In this document: one piece after another, positions 28,111-38,067 of the stretch
Layout: each line of letters starts with the position of its first letter
How positions within the stretch are numbered: position 1 is the first letter of the stretch
Source of the DNA: Parabacteroides sp.
GTDB taxonomy: Bacteria; Bacteroidota; Bacteroidia; Bacteroidales; Tannerellaceae
Assembly: GCA_019417325.1 (NCBI GenBank)
Contig: DXVO01000032.1
Span: forward strand, 124,001 to 188,000
Length of the DNA: 64,000 nt
Direction: 5' to 3'
Translations under genes and position numbers: made by a program
Notes under the pieces: generated by a model
The model's database searches: none
Seen by the model: the letters and a program-made list of their open reading frames with translations, nothing else
Told to the model about the DNA's origin: nothing

Positions 28111-29400
28111 TTATTTATGTGTCATAATATCCAGCACCAGCCTGTCTGTGGCTTCCATGCCCTTCGATCCGATGGAGGTAAGGTTTGTGATGGACTTGTC
28201 CACATCCTCATCGATAATACCCTCTACCGGGGTTACCACCTTATCTTCCATTGCCATCAATGCAGACAGCATAGCCGTGGATACGCCGCTCGATACCTTC
28301 ATCGCACAACTGGGCTTTGCACCGTCACATATCATTCCGGTGATATTGCCAATCATGTTCTTGATGGCATAGGAGACTTGCATCTTGCTGCCTCCCATCA
28401 GGTAGGTAATGCCGCAACTGGCTCCCGTGGCAGCTACCACGCAACCGCAAAGGGCGGAAAGGCGTCCTAAGCTCTGCTTGATGTATATCACCATCAGGTG
28501 GCTCAGCATCAGGGCGCGGATAAGTTGCTCTTCGGAGCATTTGATATCTTCGGCAAAGGAAAGGACGGGCAAGGTGGCGGCTATACCCTGGTTGCCACTG
28601 CCGGAGTTGCTCATAACGGGTATCATGGCACCATCCATACGGGCGTCGCAGGCGGCAGCCGTCATCACCAGCATGTGGGTGTAAGGGGAATCGCCCATAT
28701 ATTTCTTTCCGAAGGCGCCGGAGACGGTCTTGCTTACCGTATGCCCGAAGTTTCCCCGGATAGAGGCTTCGGCAGCTTTCTTATTCAGGTCGGCAGTCTC
28801 GAGGATGAAACGAATATCATCCAGAGGCATTTCCATGGCAAACTCGTAGACGGTAGAGAAGGATAACCGCAGTTCGTCGTGCGTGGCACAAACTTCCTCG
28901 GAGCCGTTTCCGGACTGGCGCAAGTCGGTCAGGACTTCGCCGTTCTTCTCCACATAGATGATATTCGTATGTTCATGGCAGATGATAACCTTAGAGGTAT
29001 TTTCCCCTGCCGAGCAGTTTACTTCGATATAGAGTTTGTCCACGTTTTCCTTCAAGGCGATATGGATGCATTTGCTTTCTATCATCTGCTTCCCTTCTGC
29101 AAGCGCGTCCGGGGTCAGGTCGCGCAGTACTTCCAGCCCGTAGGCGGACTTGCCAATCAGCGAGCCGAGGGCGATAGCGATGGGAAGCCCCACCATGCCG
29201 GTGCCGGGAATGCCTACGCCCATGGCGTTTTTCAGGATGTTGGCACTAAGGAAGACCTCTATCTTTGCGGGCTTGGCACCCAGTGTTTCAGCAGCTTTTG
29301 CGGCGGCAAGGGCAACGGCTACAGGTTCCGTACAGCCGATAGCAGGAATTACCTCCTGGTGAATTAGTTTGATGATTTGTGCTTTTGTCTTATTATCCAT
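28111..29400 (-). CDS. CdsB/UPF0597-like L-cysteine desulfidase or serine dehydratase alpha-like protein
   Basis: 429 aa. The N-terminal IGCTEPVAVALAAAKA segment and the later CNSGSGNQGIAATLPV and CVVAATGASCGITYLMGG segments carry the cysteines of the [4Fe-4S] cluster used by this family. Members release sulfide, pyruvate and ammonia from cysteine or deaminate serine. Single gene on minus, divergent from the helicase gene, with a promoter-like TACCTTTG 28 nt upstream. The substrate is uncertain. Confidence 0.85.
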   Translation of the reverse strand: MDNKTKAQIIKLIHQEVIPAIGCTEPVAVALAAAKAAETLGAKPAKIEVFLSANILKNAMGVGIPGTGMVGLPIAIALGSLIGKSAYGLEVLRDLTPDALAEGKQMIESKCIHIALKENVDKLYIEVNCSAGENTSKVIICHEHTNIIYVEKNGEVLTDLRQSGNGSEEVCATHDELRLSFSTVYEFAMEMPLDDIRFILETADLNKKAAEASIRGNFGHTVSKTVSGAFGKKYMGDSPYTHMLVMTAAACDARMDGAMIPVMSNSGSGNQGIAATLPVLSFAEDIKCSEEQLIRALMLSHLMVIYIKQSLGRLSALCGCVVAATGASCGITYLMGGSKMQVSYAIKNMIGNITGMICDGAKPSCAMKVSSGVSTAMLSALMAMEDKVVTPVEGIIDEDVDKSITNLTSIGSKGMEATDRLVLDIMTHK

Positions 29401-29427
29401 GGTTTAGAATTTATATGATTCGCTGGG

Positions 29428-29486
29428 CAAAGGTAATCAAAAGGGCAATACGGCTCTTTATCCCTACCCAAATATTTGTACATTTG
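29428..29486. promoter_or_regulatory. Divergent promoters of the CdsB-like and helicase genes
   Basis: Minus: TACCTTTG (29428-29435) 28 nt before the CdsB-like ATG. Plus: TACATTTG (29479-29486) 21 nt before the helicase ATG, with TTTA about 18 nt upstream. Both match TAnnTTTG. Confidence 0.55.
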
Positions 29487-29507
29487 CGCCCTGTAACTGA
29501 AACGAAC

Positions 29508-31436
29508 ATGGCATCAAACAACAGCATATCCCCGGTTGCCGACCTGCAACACCAGTACGACCTGCTCCAAATGGAGTACGCGTATGAAAAGGAGACCTAC
29601 CGGGAACAATCCGAACGCATCGGCATCCAACGCAAAATACAGCAGGGCTTCTGCTGGTATCCTGTATCGAGAGGAAGAAGCTACTACAATTCGCTGAACC
29701 AGCTCGTTGTGGAAATTGAACGGACGGCGGACAAGGAGACGGAACATAACTTTGAATACGGGCGTCCGGTTTGCTTCTTTACCGTGGACAGTGGCGGTAG
29801 ACCGAAGTACCTGAACTTCTCCGCCGTCATCAGCTATGTACAGGACGACCGGATGGTGGTGGCGCTTCCTAACCCTTCCACCCTACTCGATGTAGAAAAG
29901 ATGGTGGATATGGGTGTACAGCTCTATTTCGACGAAACGAGCTACAAGACGATGTTTAGCGCGCTATCCACTGTGATGAAGGCAAAAGATAACCGCTTGT
30001 CACACTTGCGTGAGGTTTTGCTTGGGAAGGTACCGGCCGGAAAACTGTCTCTTTTCCCTATCCGCTTTCCATGGCTGAACGTTACCCAGGAAGAGGCGGT
30101 GAACCATGTGCTTGCTGCCAAGGAGGTAGCTATCGTACACGGCCCTCCCGGAACGGGCAAGACGACCACGCTAGTCGAAGCCGTCTACGAAACCCTGCAC
30201 CGTGAGAACCAGGTGATGGTCTGCGCCCAAAGCAATACGGCAGTCGACTGGATTGCCGAGAAACTGACCGACCGGGGTATCAACGTCCTCCGCATCGGCA
30301 ACCCCACCCGCGTAAACGACAAGATGCTTTCCTTTACCTACGAGCGCCGCTTCGAAGCGCATCCCGACTATGCCGAACTGTGGAGCGTACGCAAAGCAAT
30401 CCGCGAAACCCAGTCGAACATGCGCAAGAAAAGCCACAGCGAGAAAGATACGGCACGCAACCGCCTTTCCCGTCTCCGCTTCCGTGCCACCGAACTGGAA
30501 GTGAAAATAGATGCAGAGTTGTTCGATGATGCGCGTGTCGTGGCATGCACTTTGGTAAGTTCCGCCAACCGGGTGCTGACGAACCGCCGTTTCAGTACAC
30601 TCTTTATCGACGAGGCGGCACAGGCGCTCGAGGCGGCATGCTGGATTGCTATCGAGAAGGCAGACCGTGTGGTTTTAGCCGGCGACCATCACCAGCTTCC
30701 CCCTACAATTAAATGTATAGAGGCGGCACGGGGCGGACTGGACCAGACCTTGATGCAAAAGGTTATAGCCCGCAAACCGAAAACGGTTTCCCTGCTAAAG
30801 ATACAATACCGGATGAACGACGATATTATGCGTTTCCCCTCACGTTGGTTCTATAACAACGAACTGCAATCGGCACCGGATGTCAAATACCGCGGTATTC
30901 TGGAATACGATACGCCTGTGGTCTGGTACAATACGGCGGACTGCAATTTCGAGGAGGACCAGCTTTCGGACAGCATGAGCCGTATGAACCGGCAAGAGGC
31001 GGGATTGCTCGTCGAGCAGCTACAGGCCTACATCGAAAAGATAAGCAAGGAACGAGTCTTGGATGAGGGCATCGACTTCGGACTGATTTCACCCTACAAA
31101 TCTCAAGTGCAGTATATCCGGGGGCTGATAAAGCGGAATGCTTTCTTCAAGCCGTTCCGGAAACTCATCACAGTCCATACGGTGGACGGCTTTCAAGGAC
31201 AGGAACGGGATGTCATCCTGATAAGCCTTGTCCGTGCGAACGACAAAGGGCAGATTGGCTTCCTGAACGATCTCCGCCGCATAAATGTGGCCATAACCCG
31301 AGCACGGATGAAGCTGATTATTATCGGCGACGCTTCTACCCTGGCCCGGCATGCGTTCTACAGGGAACTGTATGCGTATATCTCGGAGAATGGTAACGTC
31401 ATCGAGTTGCCGCCCTCTTCCGTTCCCGACTGTTAA
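29508..31436 (+). CDS. Superfamily 1 DNA/RNA helicase (UPF1/DNA2-like AAA_11-AAA_12)
   Basis: About 642 aa. Residues 1-190 form a beta-rich accessory domain. Walker A is GPPGTGKTTTLVEAVY (about 212), Walker B is FIDEAAQALEA, motif III is LAGDHHQLPPT, and the C-terminal RecA domain ends with VDGFQGQERDVILISLVR and NVAITRARMKLIIIGD. The frame is open 43 codons upstream, but the ATG at 29508 has a promoter 21 nt before it. Probably a nucleic-acid maintenance helicase; the role is not determined by neighbours. Confidence 0.88.
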   Translation: MASNNSISPVADLQHQYDLLQMEYAYEKETYREQSERIGIQRKIQQGFCWYPVSRGRSYYNSLNQLVVEIERTADKETEHNFEYGRPVCFFTVDSGGRPKYLNFSAVISYVQDDRMVVALPNPSTLLDVEKMVDMGVQLYFDETSYKTMFSALSTVMKAKDNRLSHLREVLLGKVPAGKLSLFPIRFPWLNVTQEEAVNHVLAAKEVAIVHGPPGTGKTTTLVEAVYETLHRENQVMVCAQSNTAVDWIAEKLTDRGINVLRIGNPTRVNDKMLSFTYERRFEAHPDYAELWSVRKAIRETQSNMRKKSHSEKDTARNRLSRLRFRATELEVKIDAELFDDARVVACTLVSSANRVLTNRRFSTLFIDEAAQALEAACWIAIEKADRVVLAGDHHQLPPTIKCIEAARGGLDQTLMQKVIARKPKTVSLLKIQYRMNDDIMRFPSRWFYNNELQSAPDVKYRGILEYDTPVVWYNTADCNFEEDQLSDSMSRMNRQEAGLLVEQLQAYIEKISKERVLDEGIDFGLISPYKSQVQYIRGLIKRNAFFKPFRKLITVHTVDGFQGQERDVILISLVRANDKGQIGFLNDLRRINVAITRARMKLIIIGDASTLARHAFYRELYAYISENGNVIELPPSSVPDC

Positions 31437-31567
31437 CGGATACGGCTACTGGAGCTGATGCCAAACGTTGGCTGCATAAGGGGTTGTTCCTGTATCCTGA
31501 GGTAAATAAAGTATAAATTATCTGCAATCCGGGGGGAATACGTTCTTAATAAACCGATTTTTTTACT

Positions 31568-31575
31568 TACGTTTG
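31568..31575 (+). promoter_or_regulatory. Promoter of the menI-menF unit (-7 box)
   Basis: TACGTTTG matches TAnnTTTG 29 nt before the start codon; a T-rich TTCTT lies about 20 nt upstream in place of TTTG. Confidence 0.5.
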
Positions 31576-31604
31576 TAAATCAAACATCTAAATAACACAA
31601 CGCC

Positions 31605-32837
31605 ATGAAGTACAAATTACTGGTTCTCGATGTAGACGGGACATTACTTAATGACAATAAGGAAATAAGCCCCCGCACCCGTGCTGCCCTTCTTAAGGTA
31701 CAGCAAATGGGAGTTCATATCGTATTGGCGTCCGGAAGACCTACCGGAGGCGTTCTTCCACTAGCGGAAGCCTTGGAGTTGAATCATTACGGAGGGTATA
31801 TACTTTCTTATAACGGTGGGCAGATTATCAATGCCCAGACCGGGGAATTGTTGTATGAGAAACGCATCAATCCCGAAATGCTCGCTTATCTGGATAAAAA
31901 AGCGAAAAAGAACAACTTTGCCATCTTCACGTATCATAAGGACTACCTTCTGACCGACTCTCCCAACAATATTTATGTCTGCCAGGAAGCCAAGCTGAAC
32001 AATATGCGTATTGTTGCAGTGGATAACTTTCCCGATGCCGTCGACTTCAGCCCATGCAAATGTGTACTGGCAAGCGACGATGAGACAGGGCTGGTAGGAC
32101 TCGAAAGCCATTGGAAGAAACGTTTGGACGGCGTACTGGATGTGTTCCGTTCGGAAGATTACTTCCTGGAAGTGGTACCCCAGTTTATTAATAAGGGTAA
32201 CACGCTCGCCGTATTGATGGAAAAGCTGAAAATCACAACCGAGGAAGTGGTTGCCATTGGGGATGGAGTTGCCGACGTATCCATGTTACAACTTGCCGGA
32301 ACCGGAGTGGCTATGGGGAATGCACGGGATTCTGTAAAGGCTTGTGCCGACTTCATCACATTGCCTAACAGCATGGACGGTGTGGCGGTAGCTGTCGAAA
32401 AAGCAATCCTTGCCGCCATCAAGCCCACTGAAGTACCACTCGCCCAATTGAATGCCCGTGCCAAACATGCGCTGATGGGGAACCTGGGTATCCAATATAC
32501 CTATGCATCCGAAGACCGTGTGGAAGCAACCATGCCGGTAGACGAGCGTACCCGCCAGCCTTTCGGTATCCTGCACGGCGGTGCAACTCTCGCCCTGGCG
32601 GAAACGGTTGCCGGGTTGGGTTCCATGATTCTGGCACAGCCGGACGAGATTATTGTGGGAATGCAGGTTAGCGGCAATCATATGTCGTCGGCTCACGAAG
32701 GAGATACGGTTCGGGCTGTCGCTACGATTATTCACAAAGGACGCTCCTCGCATGTATGGAATGTAGACGTGTTTACCTCTACGGACAAACTGGTATCTTC
32801 CATACGTGTAGTTAATAGTATATTAAAAAAGAAATGA
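31605..32837 (+). CDS. Fusion: Cof-type HAD phosphatase + MenI-like DHNA-CoA thioesterase
   Basis: 410 aa, two domains. Residues 1-275 are a HAD-IIB phosphatase: LDVDGTLLNDN (nucleophile Asp9, acid Asp11), a C2B cap, and the metal site GDGVADVSML. Residues 285-410 are a hotdog thioesterase with QPFGILHGGATLALAET, almost the active site of E. coli MenI (YdiI), which hydrolyses 1,4-dihydroxy-2-naphthoyl-CoA. The stop overlaps the menF start by 4 nt. Context and motif make the DHNA-CoA step the likely job; the HAD substrate is unknown. Confidence 0.85.
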   Translation: MKYKLLVLDVDGTLLNDNKEISPRTRAALLKVQQMGVHIVLASGRPTGGVLPLAEALELNHYGGYILSYNGGQIINAQTGELLYEKRINPEMLAYLDKKAKKNNFAIFTYHKDYLLTDSPNNIYVCQEAKLNNMRIVAVDNFPDAVDFSPCKCVLASDDETGLVGLESHWKKRLDGVLDVFRSEDYFLEVVPQFINKGNTLAVLMEKLKITTEEVVAIGDGVADVSMLQLAGTGVAMGNARDSVKACADFITLPNSMDGVAVAVEKAILAAIKPTEVPLAQLNARAKHALMGNLGIQYTYASEDRVEATMPVDERTRQPFGILHGGATLALAETVAGLGSMILAQPDEIIVGMQVSGNHMSSAHEGDTVRAVATIIHKGRSSHVWNVDVFTSTDKLVSSIRVVNSILKKK

Positions 32838-33922
32838 TTTCGGAAGAAGAACATTACAATAATAAGATAGATACACTAATCAGGCAGGACCGGAGCTTTG
32901 CAATTTGGCGTATACCGGGAGAATTACCCCGGTTTGCTATGCAGGCCTCCGGTTCTGCGCGTGTTTTATACGATATCGGAAAACTGGATGAACAGAAAGG
33001 TTTCGTAATTACGCCTTTCTGTCCGTCTCTCGAAACACCGATTGTTTTAATCGAGCCGGATGTTTTCGATTTGGAGGAAGCAAGCAAAGTTCCGGATTCC
33101 ACAGAAAGGGGAAAAAAAGCTATATCTTCATTTTCTTCGGATAATGCCTGTCTCAAACAGGAATACATGCAGGTGTTCGACTGTTTTACCGAACCGCTAC
33201 GTAGTAAAAGATTCGATAAACTGGTCTTATCCCGTAGCCTGACCTTACAAAGACCAGAGAATTTCTCACCGGGAAACGCCTTTTACCAGGCTTGCAAACG
33301 ATATACCCGCTCATATGTCTACCTCTGCCACACCCCGGAAACAGGAACCTGGCTGGGTAGTACGCCCGAAATCATTCTTTCCGGTGAAAACGGCGAATGG
33401 CATACAGTCGCTCTGGCTGGTACACAGCCGCTTCAAAACGGTGAGATCCCTATATTCTGGGACGAAAAAAACAAGGAAGAACAGGGATATGTAGCGGCTT
33501 ATATCCGTAATAAACTTATTTCATTAGGCATTGCACCTACGGAGACGGAACCTTTTGCGGTCCGTGCCGGGGAGCTATCCCACTTAAGAAGTGACTTCTG
33601 TTTTTCCATACCGGATAATAAACGGTTAGGCGATTTACTGAAATGCCTCCATCCCACCCCTGCAGTCTGCGGATTGCCAAAAGAAGAGACGTATCGTTTT
33701 ATCCTTGATAATGAAAGATACGACCGTCGCTACTATTCCGGTTTCATCGGTTGGCTGGACCCTGAAAAACGGAGTGATTTGTATGTAAACCTCCGCTGCA
33801 TGAATATAGGCAGTCAATGCCTGACACTTTATGCGGGAGGCGGTCTGCTTGCATCCTCCCAACCGGAAGAAGAATGGCAGGAAACGGAAGACAAATTACA
33901 AACGATGCGCAGGCTGTTATAG
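32834..33922 (+). CDS. menF: Isochorismate synthase (MenF)
   Basis: 362 aa. Converts chorismate to isochorismate, first step of menaquinone synthesis. The C-terminal chorismate-binding domain shows KLVLSRSL, WLGSTPEIILSG, ALAGTQP (the Mg/chorismate site), LHPTPAVCGLPKEE and YSGFIGW, ending with the LYAGGGLLASSQPEEEW that family members share. Overlaps the upstream fusion gene by ATGA, so it is translationally coupled. Shorter at the N-terminus than E. coli MenF, as is normal in Bacteroidetes. Confidence 0.92.
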   Translation: MISEEEHYNNKIDTLIRQDRSFAIWRIPGELPRFAMQASGSARVLYDIGKLDEQKGFVITPFCPSLETPIVLIEPDVFDLEEASKVPDSTERGKKAISSFSSDNACLKQEYMQVFDCFTEPLRSKRFDKLVLSRSLTLQRPENFSPGNAFYQACKRYTRSYVYLCHTPETGTWLGSTPEIILSGENGEWHTVALAGTQPLQNGEIPIFWDEKNKEEQGYVAAYIRNKLISLGIAPTETEPFAVRAGELSHLRSDFCFSIPDNKRLGDLLKCLHPTPAVCGLPKEETYRFILDNERYDRRYYSGFIGWLDPEKRSDLYVNLRCMNIGSQCLTLYAGGGLLASSQPEEEWQETEDKLQTMRRLL

Positions 33923-33972
33923 TTATGGTTTTCCCAAACCATAACTATGATTTCGGAAAACCATAACTATCC
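33919..33972. repeat. Three 22-bp tandem near-palindromic units (core ATAGTTATG)
   Basis: Units start at 33919, 33941 and 33963 (period 22): ATAGTTATGG, then the inverse CCATAACTAT twice. Same core as the array at 3134-3199. It begins at the menF stop. Confidence 0.8.
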
Positions 33973-33999
33973 CTGTTTTACTTTCATGCATCAATTTAT

Positions 34000-34007
34000 T
34001 ACTTTTG
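34000..34007 (+). promoter_or_regulatory. Promoter-like TACTTTTG before a 15-codon ORF
   Basis: TACTTTTG with TTTT 20 nt upstream (33976-33979). The next start codon is at 34039, 31 nt away, opening a very short frame. Confidence 0.45.
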
Positions 34008-34038
34008 CCGCAAGTATTATTTAAAAACCAATAACATT

Positions 34039-34086
34039 ATGACCATTAAAAACAGGTCGGTTGGGAATGACCTTATTGACAAATAA
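34039..34086 (+). other. 15-codon ORF upstream of menD (possible leader peptide or gene remnant)
   Basis: Reads [15 protein letters not shown] then stop, correctly placed behind a promoter box. It could be a leader peptide, the remnant of a lost gene, or chance. No attenuator hairpin is evident between it and menD. Confidence 0.25.
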
Positions 34087-34089
34087 ATC

Positions 34090-34121
34090 TTTCCGTTATT
34101 CGGATATTATGTCTACTTTTG
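34090..34121 (+). promoter_or_regulatory. menD operon promoter
   Basis: TTTC (34090-34093), 20 nt, then TACTTTTG (34114-34121); the menD ATG at 34149 is 27 nt downstream. This separates menD-cupin-menBCE from menI-menF. Confidence 0.6.
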
Positions 34122-34148
34122 CGAGTAAACATAATATCTGAATATAAT

Positions 34149-35840
34149 ATGTACACAGATAAGAAGAATATCCTCCAACTCGTAGCCTTATTAAAGGAAC
34201 ATGATATAAAAAAGATTGTACTTTGTCCGGGTAGCCGGAATGCTCCTATTGTACACACACTCGCCAACCATCCGTTTTTTACCTGCTATTCGATGACTGA
34301 TGAACGAAGTGCCGCTTTCTTCGCACTCGGACTGGCTTTGCACGGCGGACAACCGGCAGCAATCTGTTGTACATCCGGCAGCGCTTTGCTGAACATCCAT
34401 CCGGCCGTTTCGGAGGCTTTCTACCAGAAAGTTCCGTTGGTGGTTGTCTCGGCAGACCGTCCAGGGGCATGGATCGGGCAAATGGACGGGCAGACATTGC
34501 CGCAACCCGGTGTATTCGGGGCATTAGTAAAGAAATCGGTCAATCTGCCGGAAATCCATACGGATGAAGACGAATGGTATTGCAACCGCCTCGTCAACGA
34601 AGCATTGCTTGAGCTGAACCATCATGGTAAAGGACCGGTACACATCAATATCCCTATTTCCGAGCCTCTGTTCCGGTTTACGGTGGAGGAACTGCCTGAA
34701 GTACGTGTCATAACCCGCTATCAGGGACTGAACGTATACGACCGGGAGTATTCCGGATTAATCGAGCGGCTGAACAAATATAACCGCAGGATGATTATTG
34801 CAGGACAAATGAGCCTGATTTACCTTTTCGAAAAGAAATATACCAAGCAACTTTATAAACACTTTGTCTGGTTGACAGAACATATAGGTAACCGGATTGT
34901 ACCGGGAATACCCGTAAAGAATTTCGACGCAGCGCTATATGCCTTGGATACCCACGGCACGACAGAAGCAAACGAACGTACTTCCCTACAGGATTTAGCC
35001 CCCGACCTGGTAATCACATACGGCGGACATATCGTCTCCAAGCGCCTCAAACAGTTTTTACGTACCCATCCCCCTCGCGAACACTGGCATGTTTCACCGG
35101 ATGGAGAGGTTGCGGATTTATATGGTTCACTGACAACCGTAATCGAAATGGACCCGTTCGAGTTCCTCGAAAAGATTGCATTCCTGCTGGAAAATAAACC
35201 GACGGAATACCCTCGTATCTGGGAAAACAAAACACGGGATTTACCGGAACCTGAATTTGCGTATTCGGAAATGGCTGCAATCGGGGCACTTATCAAATCG
35301 ATTCCGGTACCGGCTGCACTGCATCTGGGTAACAGTTCCACCGTTCGCTACGCACAGTTATACAAGTTGCCCGAAGATATAGAAGTGTGTTGCAACCGCG
35401 GCACAAGCGGTATCGAAGGTTCGCTCTCCACTGCCATCGGCTATTCCGTATGCTCGGACAAACTGAACTTTGTTGCATTAGGCGACCTGAGTTTTTTCTA
35501 TGATATGAACGCATTATGGAACAGCAACTACGGTTGTAATTTACGAATCATGTTACTGAACAACGGAGGCGGTGAAATATTCCACGCCTTGCCCGGCTTA
35601 AAGATGGCAGACAAGACACACCGGTTTGTAACAGCCCCCCACAAGACATCCGCCAAAGGATGGGCGGAAGAACGGGGATTCGCCTATTTTGCCGTAAATA
35701 ATATGGAAGAGCTGACGGAAGCCATGACTACCTTTACCCAGCCGGCTCCTTATAACCAGCCGATGCTGATGGAGGTATTCACAGATGCAACGGAAGATGT
35801 TCGTCTGCTCAAAGCATATTACCATTCACTTAAGAAATAA
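34149..35840 (+). CDS. menD: MenD, SEPHCHC synthase (ThDP enzyme)
   Basis: About 563 aa. Adds a 2-oxoglutarate-derived succinyl carbanion to isochorismate. N-terminal [15 protein letters not shown], the catalytic-Glu region [23 protein letters not shown], and the C-terminal ThDP domain with [17 protein letters not shown] and [12 protein letters not shown] are all present. I use the ATG at 34149 (MYTDKKN) because the longer frame would begin inside the promoter. Heads a menD-cupin-menB-menC-menE operon. Confidence 0.94.
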   Translation: MYTDKKNILQLVALLKEHDIKKIVLCPGSRNAPIVHTLANHPFFTCYSMTDERSAAFFALGLALHGGQPAAICCTSGSALLNIHPAVSEAFYQKVPLVVVSADRPGAWIGQMDGQTLPQPGVFGALVKKSVNLPEIHTDEDEWYCNRLVNEALLELNHHGKGPVHINIPISEPLFRFTVEELPEVRVITRYQGLNVYDREYSGLIERLNKYNRRMIIAGQMSLIYLFEKKYTKQLYKHFVWLTEHIGNRIVPGIPVKNFDAALYALDTHGTTEANERTSLQDLAPDLVITYGGHIVSKRLKQFLRTHPPREHWHVSPDGEVADLYGSLTTVIEMDPFEFLEKIAFLLENKPTEYPRIWENKTRDLPEPEFAYSEMAAIGALIKSIPVPAALHLGNSSTVRYAQLYKLPEDIEVCCNRGTSGIEGSLSTAIGYSVCSDKLNFVALGDLSFFYDMNALWNSNYGCNLRIMLLNNGGGEIFHALPGLKMADKTHRFVTAPHKTSAKGWAEERGFAYFAVNNMEELTEAMTTFTQPAPYNQPMLMEVFTDATEDVRLLKAYYHSLKK

Positions 35841-35846
35841 ACAGAA

Positions 35847-36164
35847 ATGGGAACAGACCAGACATTCATTACACCGCCGGAGCATATCTGCTTTCTGGCA
35901 AAGAAACTATTTGCCGATTGCGGTGAAATCATCGATGGCTCCATTGCATATATCGAACCGGGCGGCGGCGGTCCTGTCCAACAGCATACACACTCCCATA
36001 ACCATTTGTTTATCGTCATTAGTGGCGAAGCGAGAATTGCTTTAGGAGAAGAGGAAAAGATTATCCATGCCAACGAGTCTTTTCTGGTGAAAGGAGAAAT
36101 CCCCCACGCTGTCTGGAACAATACGGATGAAACAACCATCATGATCGGAATATCAACAAAATAA
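35847..36164 (+). CDS. Small cupin-domain protein in the men operon
   Basis: 105 aa, a single beta-barrel cupin. Metal-binding motif 1 is near HTHSHNHLFIVISGEA and motif 2 is HAVWNNTDETT. It lies 6 nt after menD and 24 nt before menB, the position menH holds in E. coli. No MenH-like alpha/beta hydrolase is in the window. It may be a structural or regulatory cupin, a thioester-binding protein, or an unrelated passenger; function unknown. Confidence 0.75.
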   Translation: MGTDQTFITPPEHICFLAKKLFADCGEIIDGSIAYIEPGGGGPVQQHTHSHNHLFIVISGEARIALGEEEKIIHANESFLVKGEIPHAVWNNTDETTIMIGISTK

Positions 36165-36188
36165 TAAATACATAAAAGAATAAGAAAT

Positions 36189-37013
36189 ATGGAAACAAAA
36201 AGAGAATGGACCCCCATCAAGCAATACGAAGACATCCTGTTCGATTTCTACAAAGGAATCGCCCGTATCACCATCAACCGTGAACGGTACCGCAATGCCT
36301 TTACCCCTACCACCACAACAGAAATGAGCGATGCTTTTTATATCTGCCGCGAACGCCAGGATATAAACGTAGTGGTACTGACCGGAGCCGGTGACGTGGC
36401 ATTCTGTGCAGGTGGCGATATGAATGTAAAAGGCCACGGCGGGTATGTAGGCAAAGATGGCGTAGCCCGTTTGAATGTGCTCGACGTACAGAAACAAATC
36501 CGTTCCCTTCCGAAGCCGGTAATTGCAGCGGTAAACGGTTTTGCAATCGGTGGCGGACATGTGTTGCATGTAATGTGCGACCTGACTATCGCTTCCGAAA
36601 ACGCCATTTTCGGACAGACAGGTCCCCGCGTAGGTAGCTTCGATGCAGGTTTCGGCTCTTCTTATCTCGCCCGCATCGTCGGTCAGAAGAAAGCCCGTGA
36701 AATCTGGTTCTTATGCCGGAAGTACAATGCACAGGAAGCATTGGACATGGGACTGGTAAACAAAGTCGTACCCTTAGACAAACTGGAAGACGAATATGTG
36801 CAATGGTCGGAAGAAATGATGCTGCACAGCCCGCTGGCTCTTCGTATGATCAAAGCCGGTCTGAATGCGGAACTGGATGGCCAGGCAGGTATCCAGGAAT
36901 TGGCAGGAGATGCCACCATGCTTTATTATATGACGGACGAAGCGCAGGAAGGTGGTAAAGCATTCCTGGAAAAACGCCGTCCGCGATTTGAGGATTATCC
37001 TAAATTCCCGTAA
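36189..37013 (+). CDS. menB: Naphthoate synthase MenB (DHNA-CoA synthase)
   Basis: 274 aa crotonase-fold enzyme forming the second ring of DHNA-CoA. The oxyanion hole is in [11 protein letters not shown] and [38 protein letters not shown] and the C-terminal Tyr-rich helix are characteristic. Third gene of the operon; its product is the substrate of the MenI-like thioesterase domain encoded upstream. Confidence 0.95.
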   Translation: METKREWTPIKQYEDILFDFYKGIARITINRERYRNAFTPTTTTEMSDAFYICRERQDINVVVLTGAGDVAFCAGGDMNVKGHGGYVGKDGVARLNVLDVQKQIRSLPKPVIAAVNGFAIGGGHVLHVMCDLTIASENAIFGQTGPRVGSFDAGFGSSYLARIVGQKKAREIWFLCRKYNAQEALDMGLVNKVVPLDKLEDEYVQWSEEMMLHSPLALRMIKAGLNAELDGQAGIQELAGDATMLYYMTDEAQEGGKAFLEKRRPRFEDYPKFP

Positions 37014-37022
37014 CCCAAGAAA

Positions 37023-38054
37023 ATGAATACCGTTCATTATACGATCCGAATCATTCCCCGCACCCTGCACTTCAAACAACCAGCCGGGACTTCGCGGGGA
37101 ATTTATACCGTACGGAAATGCTGGTTCCTGCACCTGACCTCGGATGAAAAGCCGGGCTATACAGGTATCGGCGAATGTGCCCCATTGCCGAAGCTCAGTT
37201 GCGACGATTTGCCGGATTACGAAGCTATCTTAAAGCATGCTTGCGAGCAGTTTACCGCTACCGGGATTCTGGATAAAGAAGCTCTCCGTCCCTACCCGTC
37301 CATCCTGTTCGGCTTGGAAACTGCCCTCCGCAATCTGGAAACCGGAAGTTACGCCTTATGGAATACCCCTTTCTCACGCGGTGAAGCCGGAATCCCTATC
37401 AACGGGCTTATCTGGATGGGCGACTACCGGAAAATGTTAGCGCAAATCGAGGCCAAGATGCAAGCCGGTTTCCGTTGTATCAAACTAAAAATCGGAGCAA
37501 TCAATTTTGAGGAAGAACTGGCATTACTTCAACATATCCGCGCCCATTTCTCTTCCAAAGAAATAGAGTTGCGTGTAGATGCCAACGGAGCATTCTCCCC
37601 TTTGGATGCAATGGATAAACTGAAGCGCCTTGCCGAATTGGACCTCCACTCCATAGAACAGCCTATCCGTGCCGGACAATGGGAAGAAATGGCACGCCTG
37701 GCAGCATCGACACCTCTCCCCATCGCACTCGATGAAGAATTAATCGGTTGCAATAACCCGGCAGATAAAAAGAAGCTGCTTGCCACAATCCGTCCCCAAT
37801 ACATCATCCTGAAACCTTCGCTGCATGGAGGCATCAACGGGGGAAACGAATGGATAGCGGAAGCCGAAAAGCAGCATATCGGTTGGTGGATAACGTCGGC
37901 ACTCGAATCCAATATCGGGCTGAATGCCATTGCGCAATGGTGTGCCACATTCGATAATCCGCTGCCACAAGGGCTGGGTACCGGTGCGCTTTTCACCGAT
38001 AATATAGAAATGCCCCTCAGTATCCGGAAAGACTGCTTATGGTATAATCCGTAA
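37023..38054 (+). CDS. menC: o-Succinylbenzoate synthase MenC
   Basis: 343 aa enolase-superfamily dehydratase. Acid/base lysine in CIKLKIGA, metal ligands in RVDANGAF, SIEQP and LDEE, and the second lysine in IILKPSLHGG. Starts 9 nt after menB. Confidence 0.93.
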   Translation: MNTVHYTIRIIPRTLHFKQPAGTSRGIYTVRKCWFLHLTSDEKPGYTGIGECAPLPKLSCDDLPDYEAILKHACEQFTATGILDKEALRPYPSILFGLETALRNLETGSYALWNTPFSRGEAGIPINGLIWMGDYRKMLAQIEAKMQAGFRCIKLKIGAINFEEELALLQHIRAHFSSKEIELRVDANGAFSPLDAMDKLKRLAELDLHSIEQPIRAGQWEEMARLAASTPLPIALDEELIGCNNPADKKKLLATIRPQYIILKPSLHGGINGGNEWIAEAEKQHIGWWITSALESNIGLNAIAQWCATFDNPLPQGLGTGALFTDNIEMPLSIRKDCLWYNP

Positions 38055-38067
38055 CCTTCAGAGTCAT

